DNA of 64,000 nt from an uncultured Propionibacteriaceae bacterium (GTDB taxonomy: Bacteria; Actinomycetota; Actinomycetes; Propionibacteriales; Propionibacteriaceae). The position numbers and the translations under genes were made by a program. Below are positions 1-7,091 of this stretch, piece after piece. A model generated the notes under the pieces. That model did not search any database. It was not told the origin of the DNA and saw nothing but the letters and a program-made list of their open reading frames with translations. The stretch's first letter is position 1. Each line of letters starts with the position of its first letter. The stretch covers positions 1 through 64,000 of the forward strand of contig CALLVV010000074.1 in NCBI GenBank assembly GCA_938012815.1, read 5' to 3'.

Positions 1-1083
1 CGAGGTGAACGCCACCCAGTCGGCGCCCTCCAGGGTGGAGCTGACCGCCAGCACCTCGCGGCGCTGCAGCGTCACGGATGTGACGTCCAGGCCGTGTTCA
101 CGCAACCCGCGGGCGATCCGTCCCTCCTCGCGGGGAACGAGAATCCTCGCCTTGGTGAGCTCGGTGACCCGGTGACCGCTCTCCGCCTCGGGTTCGGTTT
201 CGTTCTGTGCCTGGTTGCGTCCGAGCTCCTCGGCCCCCTTGGAACGCAGGTAGGCGGCTGCACGGCGGGCGGTGCGCACGGCGTGGTACTCGGATGTGGG
301 CATGCCCATCTGCACCACCAACCCCTTGGAACCGTCCTTCGGCAGGACCGCGACGATCAGCGACAGCACCCCGTCCCGCTTGGCCTTCGCGGCCACCGAG
401 ACCGCTTCGCTGACGTCGAGAGCGGCATAGGCGGCCCGTTCTGCCATGACGCAGACGCGGGTGTCGGAGTGGTCGAGTTCCTGGAGGATGCCGATGAGTT
501 CCTTGTCCTCGCTGCGGCATTCGAGACCGGTGGCCCCCAGCCCGGCATCCGGGAGAATGTCGTCCAAGTATTCGGTGACGAGATCGAGGCGTCCCACGGC
601 CTCGAAGTCAGCGGCTCCGGCCACCAGACCGTCGATCTCGCCGGTGCGCACCTTCTCCAGGAACTCGAGGAGCTGCCCAGGGGTGCGTTTGACGAACGTG
701 AGTCCGGGGTTGATGCTCAGCAGCTGCGAGCGACGCAGGCCGGAGCGCGTGGCTATCACCGATCCCTCGGGAAGCTGTTCCAGGGTCAGGCCGTCGCGGG
801 CCACCAGCGCGTCGCGCTGATCACCACGTTTCAGAATGGCCGCGAAAGTCAAACCCGGCATCTGCTGTTTCGGGATGCGGTGCATGCGGTGCACCACCAG
901 GTCGAAATCACCACGCATCAGGCCGAGACGCAGCTGCCCCACCGTCTCGGAATCGCCGGCGGCGGGGATGTGCACCACATCCACGTCGTGTCCCATTTCC
1001 CGTAGGGTGGCGGCCACGGCGTGCGAACGGGCTACATCCACCACGGAGTTCTTCGTGCCAAGACTGATCTTCAACTCGTCCAT
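1..1083 (-). CDS. Degenerate HemC-like domain fused to uroporphyrinogen-III synthase (HemD) N-terminus, cut by left edge
   Basis: This 361-codon fragment starts at an ATG ending at 1083 and runs off the window. Residues 1 to about 290 align end to end with porphobilinogen deaminase (HemC), for example LLSINPGL and LGATGLECR. After an acidic linker, residues about 308 onward (ARILVPREEGRIARGL) begin a HemD-type uroporphyrinogen-III synthase. HemC normally polymerises four porphobilinogens on a cysteine-bound dipyrromethane cofactor, and HemD cyclises the product in haem, sirohaem and cobalamin synthesis. Here the catalytic SMKDxP motif reads RMHRIP (R69 replaces the Asp), the cofactor loop GGCxxP is absent (LDVSEAVS at 222-229), and the Lys-Gly-Gly loop before the active site is deleted. 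The first half therefore looks like a non-catalytic pseudoenzyme. A true hemC would have to exist elsewhere. HemD activity is plausible, but its domain is mostly outside the window. Confidence 0.8.
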   Translation of the reverse strand, partial: MDELKISLGTKNSVVDVARSHAVAATLREMGHDVDVVHIPAAGDSETVGQLRLGLMRGDFDLVVHRMHRIPKQQMPGLTFAAILKRGDQRDALVARDGLTLEQLPEGSVIATRSGLRRSQLLSINPGLTFVKRTPGQLLEFLEKVRTGEIDGLVAGAADFEAVGRLDLVTEYLDDILPDAGLGATGLECRSEDKELIGILQELDHSDTRVCVMAERAAYAALDVSEAVSVAAKAKRDGVLSLIVAVLPKDGSKGLVVQMGMPTSEYHAVRTARRAAAYLRSKGAEELGRNQAQNETEPEAESGHRVTELTKARILVPREEGRIARGLREHGLDVTSVTLQRREVLAVSSTLEGADWVAFTS

Positions 1084-1155
1084 CCTCACTGAATAACGAC
1101 TACGGCTGGTCAATCGTCGGGCCCAGCCTATCGATCTGCAAGGAAGAATTTGTCG

Positions 1156-1893
1156 TCAGGATGGATCTGCGCGATTCAGCCAGTCCTCCAACCCCGGTCC
1201 GGCCTCCTCCACCCCGGGGTCCGGGAGCAGGGCTCCCCGCCGGAATGCGCGCCCGAAACCGGTGGGCAGGAACACAGGAGTCGGGAGGACTCCCCTGGGT
1301 CTGGGGGTTCTCCGCACCAGTTGCCAGAGGGTCATCTCCTCGGGGCCGGCCACCTCGACGAGGTCCCCGTCGCGTTTCCCCGAAGCCGTCTCGGCCAGCG
1401 CCCGGGCCGCCGCCTCGAGGGCGATCGGCTTGATGCGCATACCGGGCACGAACCCCAGCGGACCCAGCCGGTTGCGTCGCAGGGCCTGGGCGCCGAACTC
1501 GAACCACTGGGTGGTGCGCACGATCGTCAGGGCCGGGCTGAACCGCCTGGCCGTCTCCTCCTGGGCCTTCTTGCCCGCGAAGTACCCGTATCCCTGAACC
1601 TCCGGCCGGTCGGTGTTGACGATCGACAAGAGGATGTGGCGAGCTCCCACCTGGGCCGCTGCGTGTGCAACCGATCGCGCAGACCGTTCGAAGAACTCAA
1701 CGCAGGGTTTGCGCCCGGTGGCGACGATGTTCGTCGCCTCGATCACCACGTCGGCCTCGAGCGGCGGCAAGGAATCCGCCGTCACGTCGAACCCGGTGGA
1801 GCGCGAGACCTGTCGCGCCCGGATCCCCTCGGCCTCGCAGGCGCGCTGGATCGCGACCCCCGAGGCCCCTCCCCCGACTATCACCGCATGCAT
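1156..1893 (-). CDS. NmrA-like / atypical SDR-family NAD(P)-binding oxidoreductase
   Basis: The 245-residue protein has an N-terminal dinucleotide-binding Rossmann motif (VIVGGGASG, residues 4-12) and a central block (HILLSIVNTD, then YGYFAGKKAQEE near 102-113, then LTIVRTTQWFE) typical of NmrA-like/atypical short-chain dehydrogenases that bind NAD(P) but often lack classical SDR catalysis. The substrate is unknown. The start at 1893 is preferred over the ATG six bases upstream because a GGGAG ribosome site sits six bases before it. It is divergently transcribed from a TetR gene, separated by a palindromic site, so it is the probable target of that regulator. Its stop lies 72 bp before the HemC-like/HemD gene on the same strand, so read-through into that gene is possible. 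Confidence 0.82.
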   Translation of the reverse strand: MHAVIVGGGASGVAIQRACEAEGIRARQVSRSTGFDVTADSLPPLEADVVIEATNIVATGRKPCVEFFERSARSVAHAAAQVGARHILLSIVNTDRPEVQGYGYFAGKKAQEETARRFSPALTIVRTTQWFEFGAQALRRNRLGPLGFVPGMRIKPIALEAAARALAETASGKRDGDLVEVAGPEEMTLWQLVRRTPRPRGVLPTPVFLPTGFGRAFRRGALLPDPGVEEAGPGLEDWLNRADPS

Positions 1894-1908
1894 GCGCATC
1901 TCCCATCC

Positions 1909-1941
1909 CTCTACGACCGTAGAGACTATATGATCGTAGAG
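1909..1941. promoter_or_regulatory. Candidate TetR operator: palindrome plus repeated half-site
   Basis: Between the divergent SDR and TetR genes lies the perfect palindrome CTCTACG-AC-CGTAGAG (1909-1924). The half-site CGTAGAG recurs at 1935-1941, exactly 17 bp after its first copy. The AT-rich stretch between the copies could hold a promoter -10 box. Palindromes of this size in the short divergent intergenic region are typical of TetR autoregulatory operators. Binding is inferred, not shown. Confidence 0.55.
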
Positions 1942-1958
1942 GATACACGGGAGGGCGG

Positions 1959-2531
1959 ATGGACCGACGGCAACGGATCGCGAATGCGGGGATCGCCCTG
2001 ATAGCGCGCGGCGGCACCCACCGTCTGACCCACCGCGCGGTGGATGCCGAGGCCGGGCTCCCCAAGGGATCGACCTCGTATTACGCGCGTTCCCGCCGCG
2101 ACCTGATCCGTCTGGTGATGGAGCGGCTCTCCGCGGAGTCGCAGGCCGACCTGACCGACATCGAGGTGCCCGGGAAGCTGACGGTCCGGCAGGCCACCGA
2201 CCTGGTGGGAAGGCTGGCCGAACGCCTCATCCTGAACGGCGATGCGCAGGCGGCGCGGTTCGCCTTGATGTTCGAGGTCCGCGACGATGACGAGCTGCGC
2301 CGAGAGCTCACCGTCGACGCCCCGGTGCGCCGCAGTTTCGATGAGAAGGCCGTCGAGCTGCTGCGCGCCCTCGGCGTGACTGATCCGAAGGAGAAGGCAC
2401 CGGAGTTCGTCGCCCTGGTCGACGCGGTCCTGATGTACCGGGCCGTGGACGCGGCCCCCATCGACCCGGCCGGCGTGGTCGGGACGTATCTGACCGGCCT
2501 GGTCAGGCGAAAACCGACGGCAGCCCGATGA
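1959..2531 (+). CDS. TetR/AcrR family transcriptional regulator
   Basis: The 190-residue protein has a TetR N-terminal helix-turn-helix (about residues 5-50), including THRAVDAEAGLPKGSTSYYA where the recognition helix ends in the family-typical Y-Y/F motif. A variable all-helical ligand-binding domain follows. A GGGAGGGCGG ribosome site precedes the ATG. It very probably represses the divergent SDR gene and itself through the palindrome at 1909-1941. The ligand cannot be predicted. Its 3' end overlaps the 3' end of the convergent lipoprotein gene by 29 bp, so the two transcripts are complementary there. Confidence 0.88.
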   Translation: MDRRQRIANAGIALIARGGTHRLTHRAVDAEAGLPKGSTSYYARSRRDLIRLVMERLSAESQADLTDIEVPGKLTVRQATDLVGRLAERLILNGDAQAARFALMFEVRDDDELRRELTVDAPVRRSFDEKAVELLRALGVTDPKEKAPEFVALVDAVLMYRAVDAAPIDPAGVVGTYLTGLVRRKPTAAR

Positions 2532-3888
2532 CGTAGCTGTTGATCTCTCCCCCGCCGAGGTTGGTGGCGAAGATGATGCGGCTGAGGTCGCGGGAGGCGC
2601 TGGCCTGGGGTTCGAGGAAGTAGGTGTCGCCGTCGACTTGGTCCCAGTCGGCACGGATGTGGGCGACGTTGAGCGCCCTTCCACCGGGGGTGAGTTCCAG
2701 CAGCCACACCTTCCGGTACTCGGCCCGGACGGTGGGGGAAGGCGTCTGGGAGTTGTGGCCGGCGCTGTCGCCGTAGGTGGAGATGACCGCCCACCCGGGG
2801 ACTCCGAAGGCCTGCCCACTGATGTGCACCGCGTAGGCCTCACCATCGACCGGATAGAGGGTGTGCAGATCGTTGCGCTCGCCGGTCGCGACGTCGATGG
2901 AGGTGATCTGCCCCTTCCCGTAGTCGGCGACCACCAGGAGATCCTTGCGATCCGGACCGAGAGCCAGATCGGAATGTTCCGAGCCGTCGAAGATCTGGCG
3001 CGACTGCGTGAAATCGGTGCTGTAGGCGACGGTGCCGCCCTCCCTGGCCAGCCAGGACGGCACCACGTATGTGCCGCTCGGCGCCGTTGAGACGTGGTCC
3101 GGGAAGGCCCCCGGGACGGGGAAGGCCGAGGCGTCCAGGGTGCCGATCACGGTTTTGTTCTCGAGGTCGAGGGCAAGGAGCCCGTGACAGGTGTTGCGCT
3201 GAGCGGCCGCGTCGTAGGAGGTGGCCATGAGCCCCAAGACCTTGCCGTCGGCGCTGAGGGCACCCTCCCCCTTGGTCCAGAAGGACGTGGCCCCGGGCCA
3301 GGGGGTCTGGCCTGTGAAGTCGAAGGCCTGTTCCTTGGTTCCAGCCTCCACGTCGAGCAGCCACCAGACCATGCCGCCGTTGCGCTCGGTGAAGTAGAGC
3401 CGGGAGGGCTCACCGGGATGCCAGAGGGGTTCGCAGTCGCCGACCAGGCCCGGGAGCTTGCGCAGATACCCAAAGGTGGTGGCGTCGTAGAGGTGCCAGA
3501 ACCCCTTGCCGTCCTGGGCGAGGTAACGGCTGGCGTCGGCGTTGAAGGCCTGGCGTCTGGAGTACTCGTGCCGCATACGGCCACCCTCCCCTTCGGCGAC
3601 GGCGGTCGCGCGGTATAGACGGGTTCCGTAGGTGGGGTCGATCAGGGCGTCGGACAGCCCGGTGGAGCGTTCCGGCCGGGCAATGGTGTTGATCGGATCG
3701 GCCGACAGCGGGCTCAGCCGAAACCCGGGATCGTAGAGGACGTCGAAGGGATTGCCAGTGGTTGCATCAGCTGGGGACATGGCGGCCGGGGATGACGGGC
3801 CGGGTTGCGACTCAACCGCACAGCCTGCCAACAGGACCAGCCCACCGGCGCTGAGGAGAGCGCGACGAGAAGGTCGGACAAAGTTCAT
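2503..3888 (-). CDS. Exported lipoprotein with beta-propeller-like body
   Basis: The 461-residue protein opens with a signal peptide that carries an Arg-rich start (RPSRR), a hydrophobic core and the lipobox LLAGC with the lipidated cysteine at residue 23, so it should be anchored outside the membrane. The rest has no transmembrane segment. It shows repeated blade-like segments (Y.ttrl.. dgk.fw.lyD..t, ..ep.whp.ep..lyfte.n) resembling WD40/YVTN or oligogalacturonate-lyase-like propellers. No catalytic motif was recognised, so the function is open. TAGGAGGAATCG precedes the ATG. It ends inside the tail of the convergent tetR gene. Confidence 0.78.
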   Translation of the reverse strand: MNFVRPSRRALLSAGGLVLLAGCAVESQPGPSSPAAMSPADATTGNPFDVLYDPGFRLSPLSADPINTIARPERSTGLSDALIDPTYGTRLYRATAVAEGEGGRMRHEYSRRQAFNADASRYLAQDGKGFWHLYDATTFGYLRKLPGLVGDCEPLWHPGEPSRLYFTERNGGMVWWLLDVEAGTKEQAFDFTGQTPWPGATSFWTKGEGALSADGKVLGLMATSYDAAAQRNTCHGLLALDLENKTVIGTLDASAFPVPGAFPDHVSTAPSGTYVVPSWLAREGGTVAYSTDFTQSRQIFDGSEHSDLALGPDRKDLLVVADYGKGQITSIDVATGERNDLHTLYPVDGEAYAVHISGQAFGVPGWAVISTYGDSAGHNSQTPSPTVRAEYRKVWLLELTPGGRALNVAHIRADWDQVDGDTYFLEPQASASRDLSRIIFATNLGGGEINSYVIGLPSVFA

Positions 3889-4010
3889 CGATTCCTCCTA
3901 GAACTCGATCTCCAGGCCCACCCTCAGCCGCCAGCAACTGGCGTCAGTCGTGATGCTACACGTTCCTACAACATTCAAATAGACCCTCAGCAAGCCGCCT
4001 GACCCAAGCT

Positions 4011-4056
4011 GGTTGAGCCAACACGTGAGCGCCAGCAAACGGCTGAGTCGAAATCA
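4011..4056. repeat. Diverged copy of a dispersed imperfect-palindrome repeat (copy 1 of 3)
   Basis: The sequence begins AAGCTGGTTGAGCC and ends GAGTCGAAATC, matching both ends of the better preserved copy at 5013-5058 while the centre (GTGAGCGCCAGC) is diverged. It lies in the 260-bp gap between the lipoprotein start and the aldo/keto reductase. It is REP-like: short, intergenic and partly palindromic. Confidence 0.55.
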
Positions 4057-4148
4057 GTCCCGGCGCCCGGTAGCCAGCTCCCGGCCACGAGCCAGCTCAC
4101 CACGTGCATCTAAGGTGGTGGGACGGTTCCACGACAGGAAGGTGCGTG

Positions 4149-4994
4149 ATGCAGACGATCACCCTCAACAATGGTGTGGAGATGCCCATGGTGGGCATGG
4201 GTGTGTTCCGGATGACCAGGGATGAGGTGCGCGCCGCGCTGCCGATGGCCCTCGAGGCCGGGTACCGGCTGATCGACACGGCCGCCCTGTACGGCAACGA
4301 AGAGGCGGTCGGCGAGGTGATCGCGGCCTCCGGGCTGCCGCGCGACGAGCTGTTCGTCACCACCAAGGTCTGGTACCGCGACTTCGGCCGCGACGCCACG
4401 TTGCGGGCCTTCGAGAAGTCGCTGAGCAGATTGGGGCTGGACCACGTGGACCTGTATCTGCTGCACCAGCCCTTCAACGATTGCTACGGGGCGTGGCGGG
4501 CCCTCGAAGAGCTGTACGGGCAGGGGGTCGTCCGCGCGATCGGGGTGTCGAACTTCATGCCGGATCGCTATTTCGACTTCGTCGTCCACAACGACGTCAC
4601 GCCCGCGGTCAACCAGTGCGAGGTGCATCCCCTCCATCAGCGAGGGGACCTCCACGAGCTCACCCGGCAGCACGGCACCGTCCTCCAGGCGTGGGCGCCG
4701 CTGGCCCAGGGGAGATCGGAGATCCACGGCTCCCCGGTGCTGCAGAGGATCGCGGAGCGGCACGGGAAGTCGGTGGCTCAGGTGATGCTGCGATGGCTGG
4801 TGCAACGCGGGATCTCCTTGGTGGTCAAGAGCACCCACGAAGCCCGGCTGCGGGAAAACCTGGATGTCTTCGACTTCGAACTGACCGAGGCCGAGATATC
4901 GGACATCGCCGCCCTGGACGAGCACAAACCGAACGCGGGCATGACCCATCACGATCCGCGGCTGTTGGAGTACCTGCACGACAAATACCGCTGA
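4149..4994 (+). CDS. Aldo/keto reductase
   Basis: The 281-residue protein has the AKR TIM-barrel signature and all four catalytic residues in place: D43 (LIDTAALYGN), Y48, K73 (TTKVWY) and H106 (YLLHQP). Later family motifs VSNF and a C-terminal NADPH-binding stretch (VVKSTHEARLRENL) are also present. It reduces a carbonyl with NADPH. Closest in style are bacterial 2,5-diketo-gluconate-reductase-like AKRs, whose real substrates are rarely known. The ATG at 4149 follows AGGAAGGTG and is preferred over an in-frame upstream start because residues before it match nothing. It stands alone between two repeat copies. Confidence 0.9.
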   Translation: MQTITLNNGVEMPMVGMGVFRMTRDEVRAALPMALEAGYRLIDTAALYGNEEAVGEVIAASGLPRDELFVTTKVWYRDFGRDATLRAFEKSLSRLGLDHVDLYLLHQPFNDCYGAWRALEELYGQGVVRAIGVSNFMPDRYFDFVVHNDVTPAVNQCEVHPLHQRGDLHELTRQHGTVLQAWAPLAQGRSEIHGSPVLQRIAERHGKSVAQVMLRWLVQRGISLVVKSTHEARLRENLDVFDFELTEAEISDIAALDEHKPNAGMTHHDPRLLEYLHDKYR

Positions 4995-5012
4995 TCCCAT
5001 CTACCCAAAGCT

Positions 5013-5058
5013 GGTTGAGCCGACCTGCGAGCGTCAGCGAGTAGGTCGTGTCGAAACC
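5013..5058. repeat. Dispersed imperfect-palindrome repeat (copy 2 of 3)
   Basis: GGTTGAGC...GTCGAAACC frames an inner inverted repeat CGACCT...AGGTCG with a loop rich in GCGAGCG/CAGCGAG. The same ends are found in opposite orientation at 26095-26139 and, degenerate, at 4011-4056. It occupies the gap between the convergent aldo/keto reductase and GNAT genes, a typical position for REP-type elements. Confidence 0.7.
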
Positions 5059-5072
5059 ATGCCGCAGAGCGG

Positions 5073-5687
5073 TCAGCCTTCGGGGATCTCGCGATACATG
5101 GTCACGGGATAGTCGGACTCGGTCATGTGCAACCACTCCTTGGCAGTGAAGCCGAAGCGCTCGTAGAGTCGCTGGCTTCCCAGGGTGGTGGCTTCCAGGT
5201 ATGCGGGCAGGCCGGCCTCGTCGACCACCTCGAGGCGGTGGTTCAGCAGCTGAGACCCGATACCGAGGCCGCGCGCCTCCTCACCGACGACGATGTCGAC
5301 GAGGTACCAGTGGGCGTGATCGGGACGGCTCTTGGCAAAGACATCGAGAGTCCTCAGAGTCTGCGGCAGGTGACGCAACCCCACCGCCGAGACCACCCGC
5401 GGCAGCTCACGCACCTTCGCCCAACTGGATGTCTTGCGGTCGGGCGACTCCCATGCCGCGGCGCCGACCAGGCGGCCGTCGTCCTCCCGGCGGGCCAAAT
5501 CGACGGCCCCTCCCGCCATCGCCCCGGTCCGCAACTCGGACAGGAATACCTTCGTCAGACGCTGCAGCCGGTTCCGCTCCCCCGGGATCATCACCGCGAT
5601 CACCGGGTCGTCGTGGAAAGCCGCAGCGAACAGACCAGCCACCTCAGGCAGGTCCGACTCCTCCCCCTGGACGATGGCAATGGTCAT
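5073..5687 (-). CDS. GNAT-family N-acetyltransferase
   Basis: The 204-residue protein has a GNAT acetyl-CoA-binding motif A (VGEEARGLGIGSQLL, with R-G-L-G-I-G at 139-144) preceded by the conserved strand HWYLVDIVV, and motif B near the C-terminus (SQRLYERFGF). It should transfer an acetyl group to an amine of an unknown small molecule or protein. An in-frame ATG 66 bases upstream exists, but the ATG at 5687 has GAAGGGATACC before it and starts directly at the first GNAT strand. It is convergent with the aldo/keto reductase. Confidence 0.85.
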   Translation of the reverse strand: MTIAIVQGEESDLPEVAGLFAAAFHDDPVIAVMIPGERNRLQRLTKVFLSELRTGAMAGGAVDLARREDDGRLVGAAAWESPDRKTSSWAKVRELPRVVSAVGLRHLPQTLRTLDVFAKSRPDHAHWYLVDIVVGEEARGLGIGSQLLNHRLEVVDEAGLPAYLEATTLGSQRLYERFGFTAKEWLHMTESDYPVTMYREIPEG

Positions 5688-5820
5688 TCGGTATCCCTTC
5701 GGCGGTCGTGGTTCTGGTAGACGGTGGCGCTCCTCAAGAAGGAGCAAGTTCAACTCATCAGACTACCAGCAGCGCAGACAGAGTACGTTTCACATTTTCC
5801 GCACGCGCCAAAGATAAACC

Positions 5821-7056
5821 CTAGGAGCGAGACTCAATCCATTCAGCCGCTTTCATCCTATGGAATTCAAAGACCGGAAACGCTTTATTCCACATCAAGG
5901 GAAAATAGGGACACCCTCTCGCTTCATTGTTTTTATACTGCAATGCCGCATAGATGAATTCCGGCACGGTTCTATCGCATTCAAAGCTCGTTTCAGGCGT
6001 GCAGGGATCGACGATTTCTACAACACACCCTTTTCGCACCCCTATCCAGTCTTCAATCAGTTTATTGATGTGTTCATCCCTGAAAGAATATCCGACAACA
6101 ACTAGCCGCTCTGCCACAAGGAGCCAATTCCAGAATTCCACAAGCATCGCCAAGAATGGCCCATCCGGCCGGAGCTTGCCTCGCAGACCGAATACGAGTC
6201 CCAGCGGCTGCAGACTTCTGTCATCCATTCCTCGATTAACAGACCACTCCTCCCTCGACTGTATTCGGACCATTCTAGGCTCATCCTCAGGCAAGCATTC
6301 CTCCACGCCATACAGTCTCCCCCAGTCGATAGAGCCATGAAGCTTTAGCAATCGCACATCAGCATTTTCACCCCACTCCCAAGACAATCCACCTTTCCAC
6401 TTCTCGATGCCCGTATCCACCAATAACTTGGCATTGGCGGAAGCGTTTTCTACACCAATATCGTAGTTCAATGTGGCGATCCGAATCGGTTTTGATAGGA
6501 ACAGACCAGTCAAGTAATCGTGTGCACTTTCACTTTCCGGGGTCAGAGCGCTCTTGAGCTTCTCGTGAACGACTTCACATAATTTACGATAGGTCTCGCC
6601 CACAGAGGGAGCAGGAGGCCCAGAATTGCCGAAAGTCTCTTGCCGACCTTCCCTCATACTCCTTGAATACCTCAAGGCTTCCTCAATGAACCGCGCCCAT
6701 TCCGACATGTCACTCCTGGACGGAAAGGGTTCTCGCCATTGTTGAACGAAGGGAGTGATCTCCAGATCGGACGCGGTGGCTAGCATCTGAATGGTGGTGA
6801 AGAGCCTCTCGATGTCAACACCACCTGGAGGCCTTCCCTTGTACGAATCTCCCGCTTGAATATTTGCTATCGCCGCATAGTATGCCTGAGTGAGCGGGCC
6901 CACCGGGGGATCGTATCCATATGGCGAAGGCTCGAAAGGCTCGTCCGCTTGGATCAGTTCTCCGATTCTCTGGGTCAATCCCATGGACACCGGGAGTCCC
7001 GCATCCCGCGACGCCCCAGCCCCCAGAAGATATACGGTTCGAGGTTCATTCACCAC
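5821..7056 (-). CDS. SIR2-like domain protein, candidate defence effector
   Basis: The 411-residue protein has the SIR2-type NAD-binding start (LLGAGASRDAG, residues 10-20), a TLNYD motif (195-199), KLHGSIDW (238-245) and VGYSFRDEHI (321-330). This is the pattern of SIR2-like domains in anti-phage proteins, which often degrade NAD+ on infection. No zinc-binding Cys cluster of sirtuin deacetylases is seen. A GTG start with upstream AAGGA lies 35 bp after the DUF499 stop on the same strand, so it is the last gene of the defence cluster. Sampled base composition is clearly lower in GC (about 42-53 percent) than the neighbours, a sign of separate acquisition. The NADase role is inferred from the family. 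Confidence 0.82.
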   Translation of the reverse strand: MVNEPRTVYLLGAGASRDAGLPVSMGLTQRIGELIQADEPFEPSPYGYDPPVGPLTQAYYAAIANIQAGDSYKGRPPGGVDIERLFTTIQMLATASDLEITPFVQQWREPFPSRSDMSEWARFIEEALRYSRSMREGRQETFGNSGPPAPSVGETYRKLCEVVHEKLKSALTPESESAHDYLTGLFLSKPIRIATLNYDIGVENASANAKLLVDTGIEKWKGGLSWEWGENADVRLLKLHGSIDWGRLYGVEECLPEDEPRMVRIQSREEWSVNRGMDDRSLQPLGLVFGLRGKLRPDGPFLAMLVEFWNWLLVAERLVVVGYSFRDEHINKLIEDWIGVRKGCVVEIVDPCTPETSFECDRTVPEFIYAALQYKNNEARGCPYFPLMWNKAFPVFEFHRMKAAEWIESRS

Positions 7057-7091
7057 AACACCGTCCTTTCATGTTTCGTTTCATTCCCACA

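Noticed and set aside
94..1005. Long plus-strand open frame opposite the HemC-like gene
   Set aside because: It is the antisense shadow of a clearly conserved protein, with no ribosome site and no family resemblance.
5700..5820. Possible left attachment site matching the tRNA-Ala 3' end
   Set aside because: No duplicate of the tRNA 3' sequence was found left of the SIR2 gene, so an integrative island with clear att sites is not supported.
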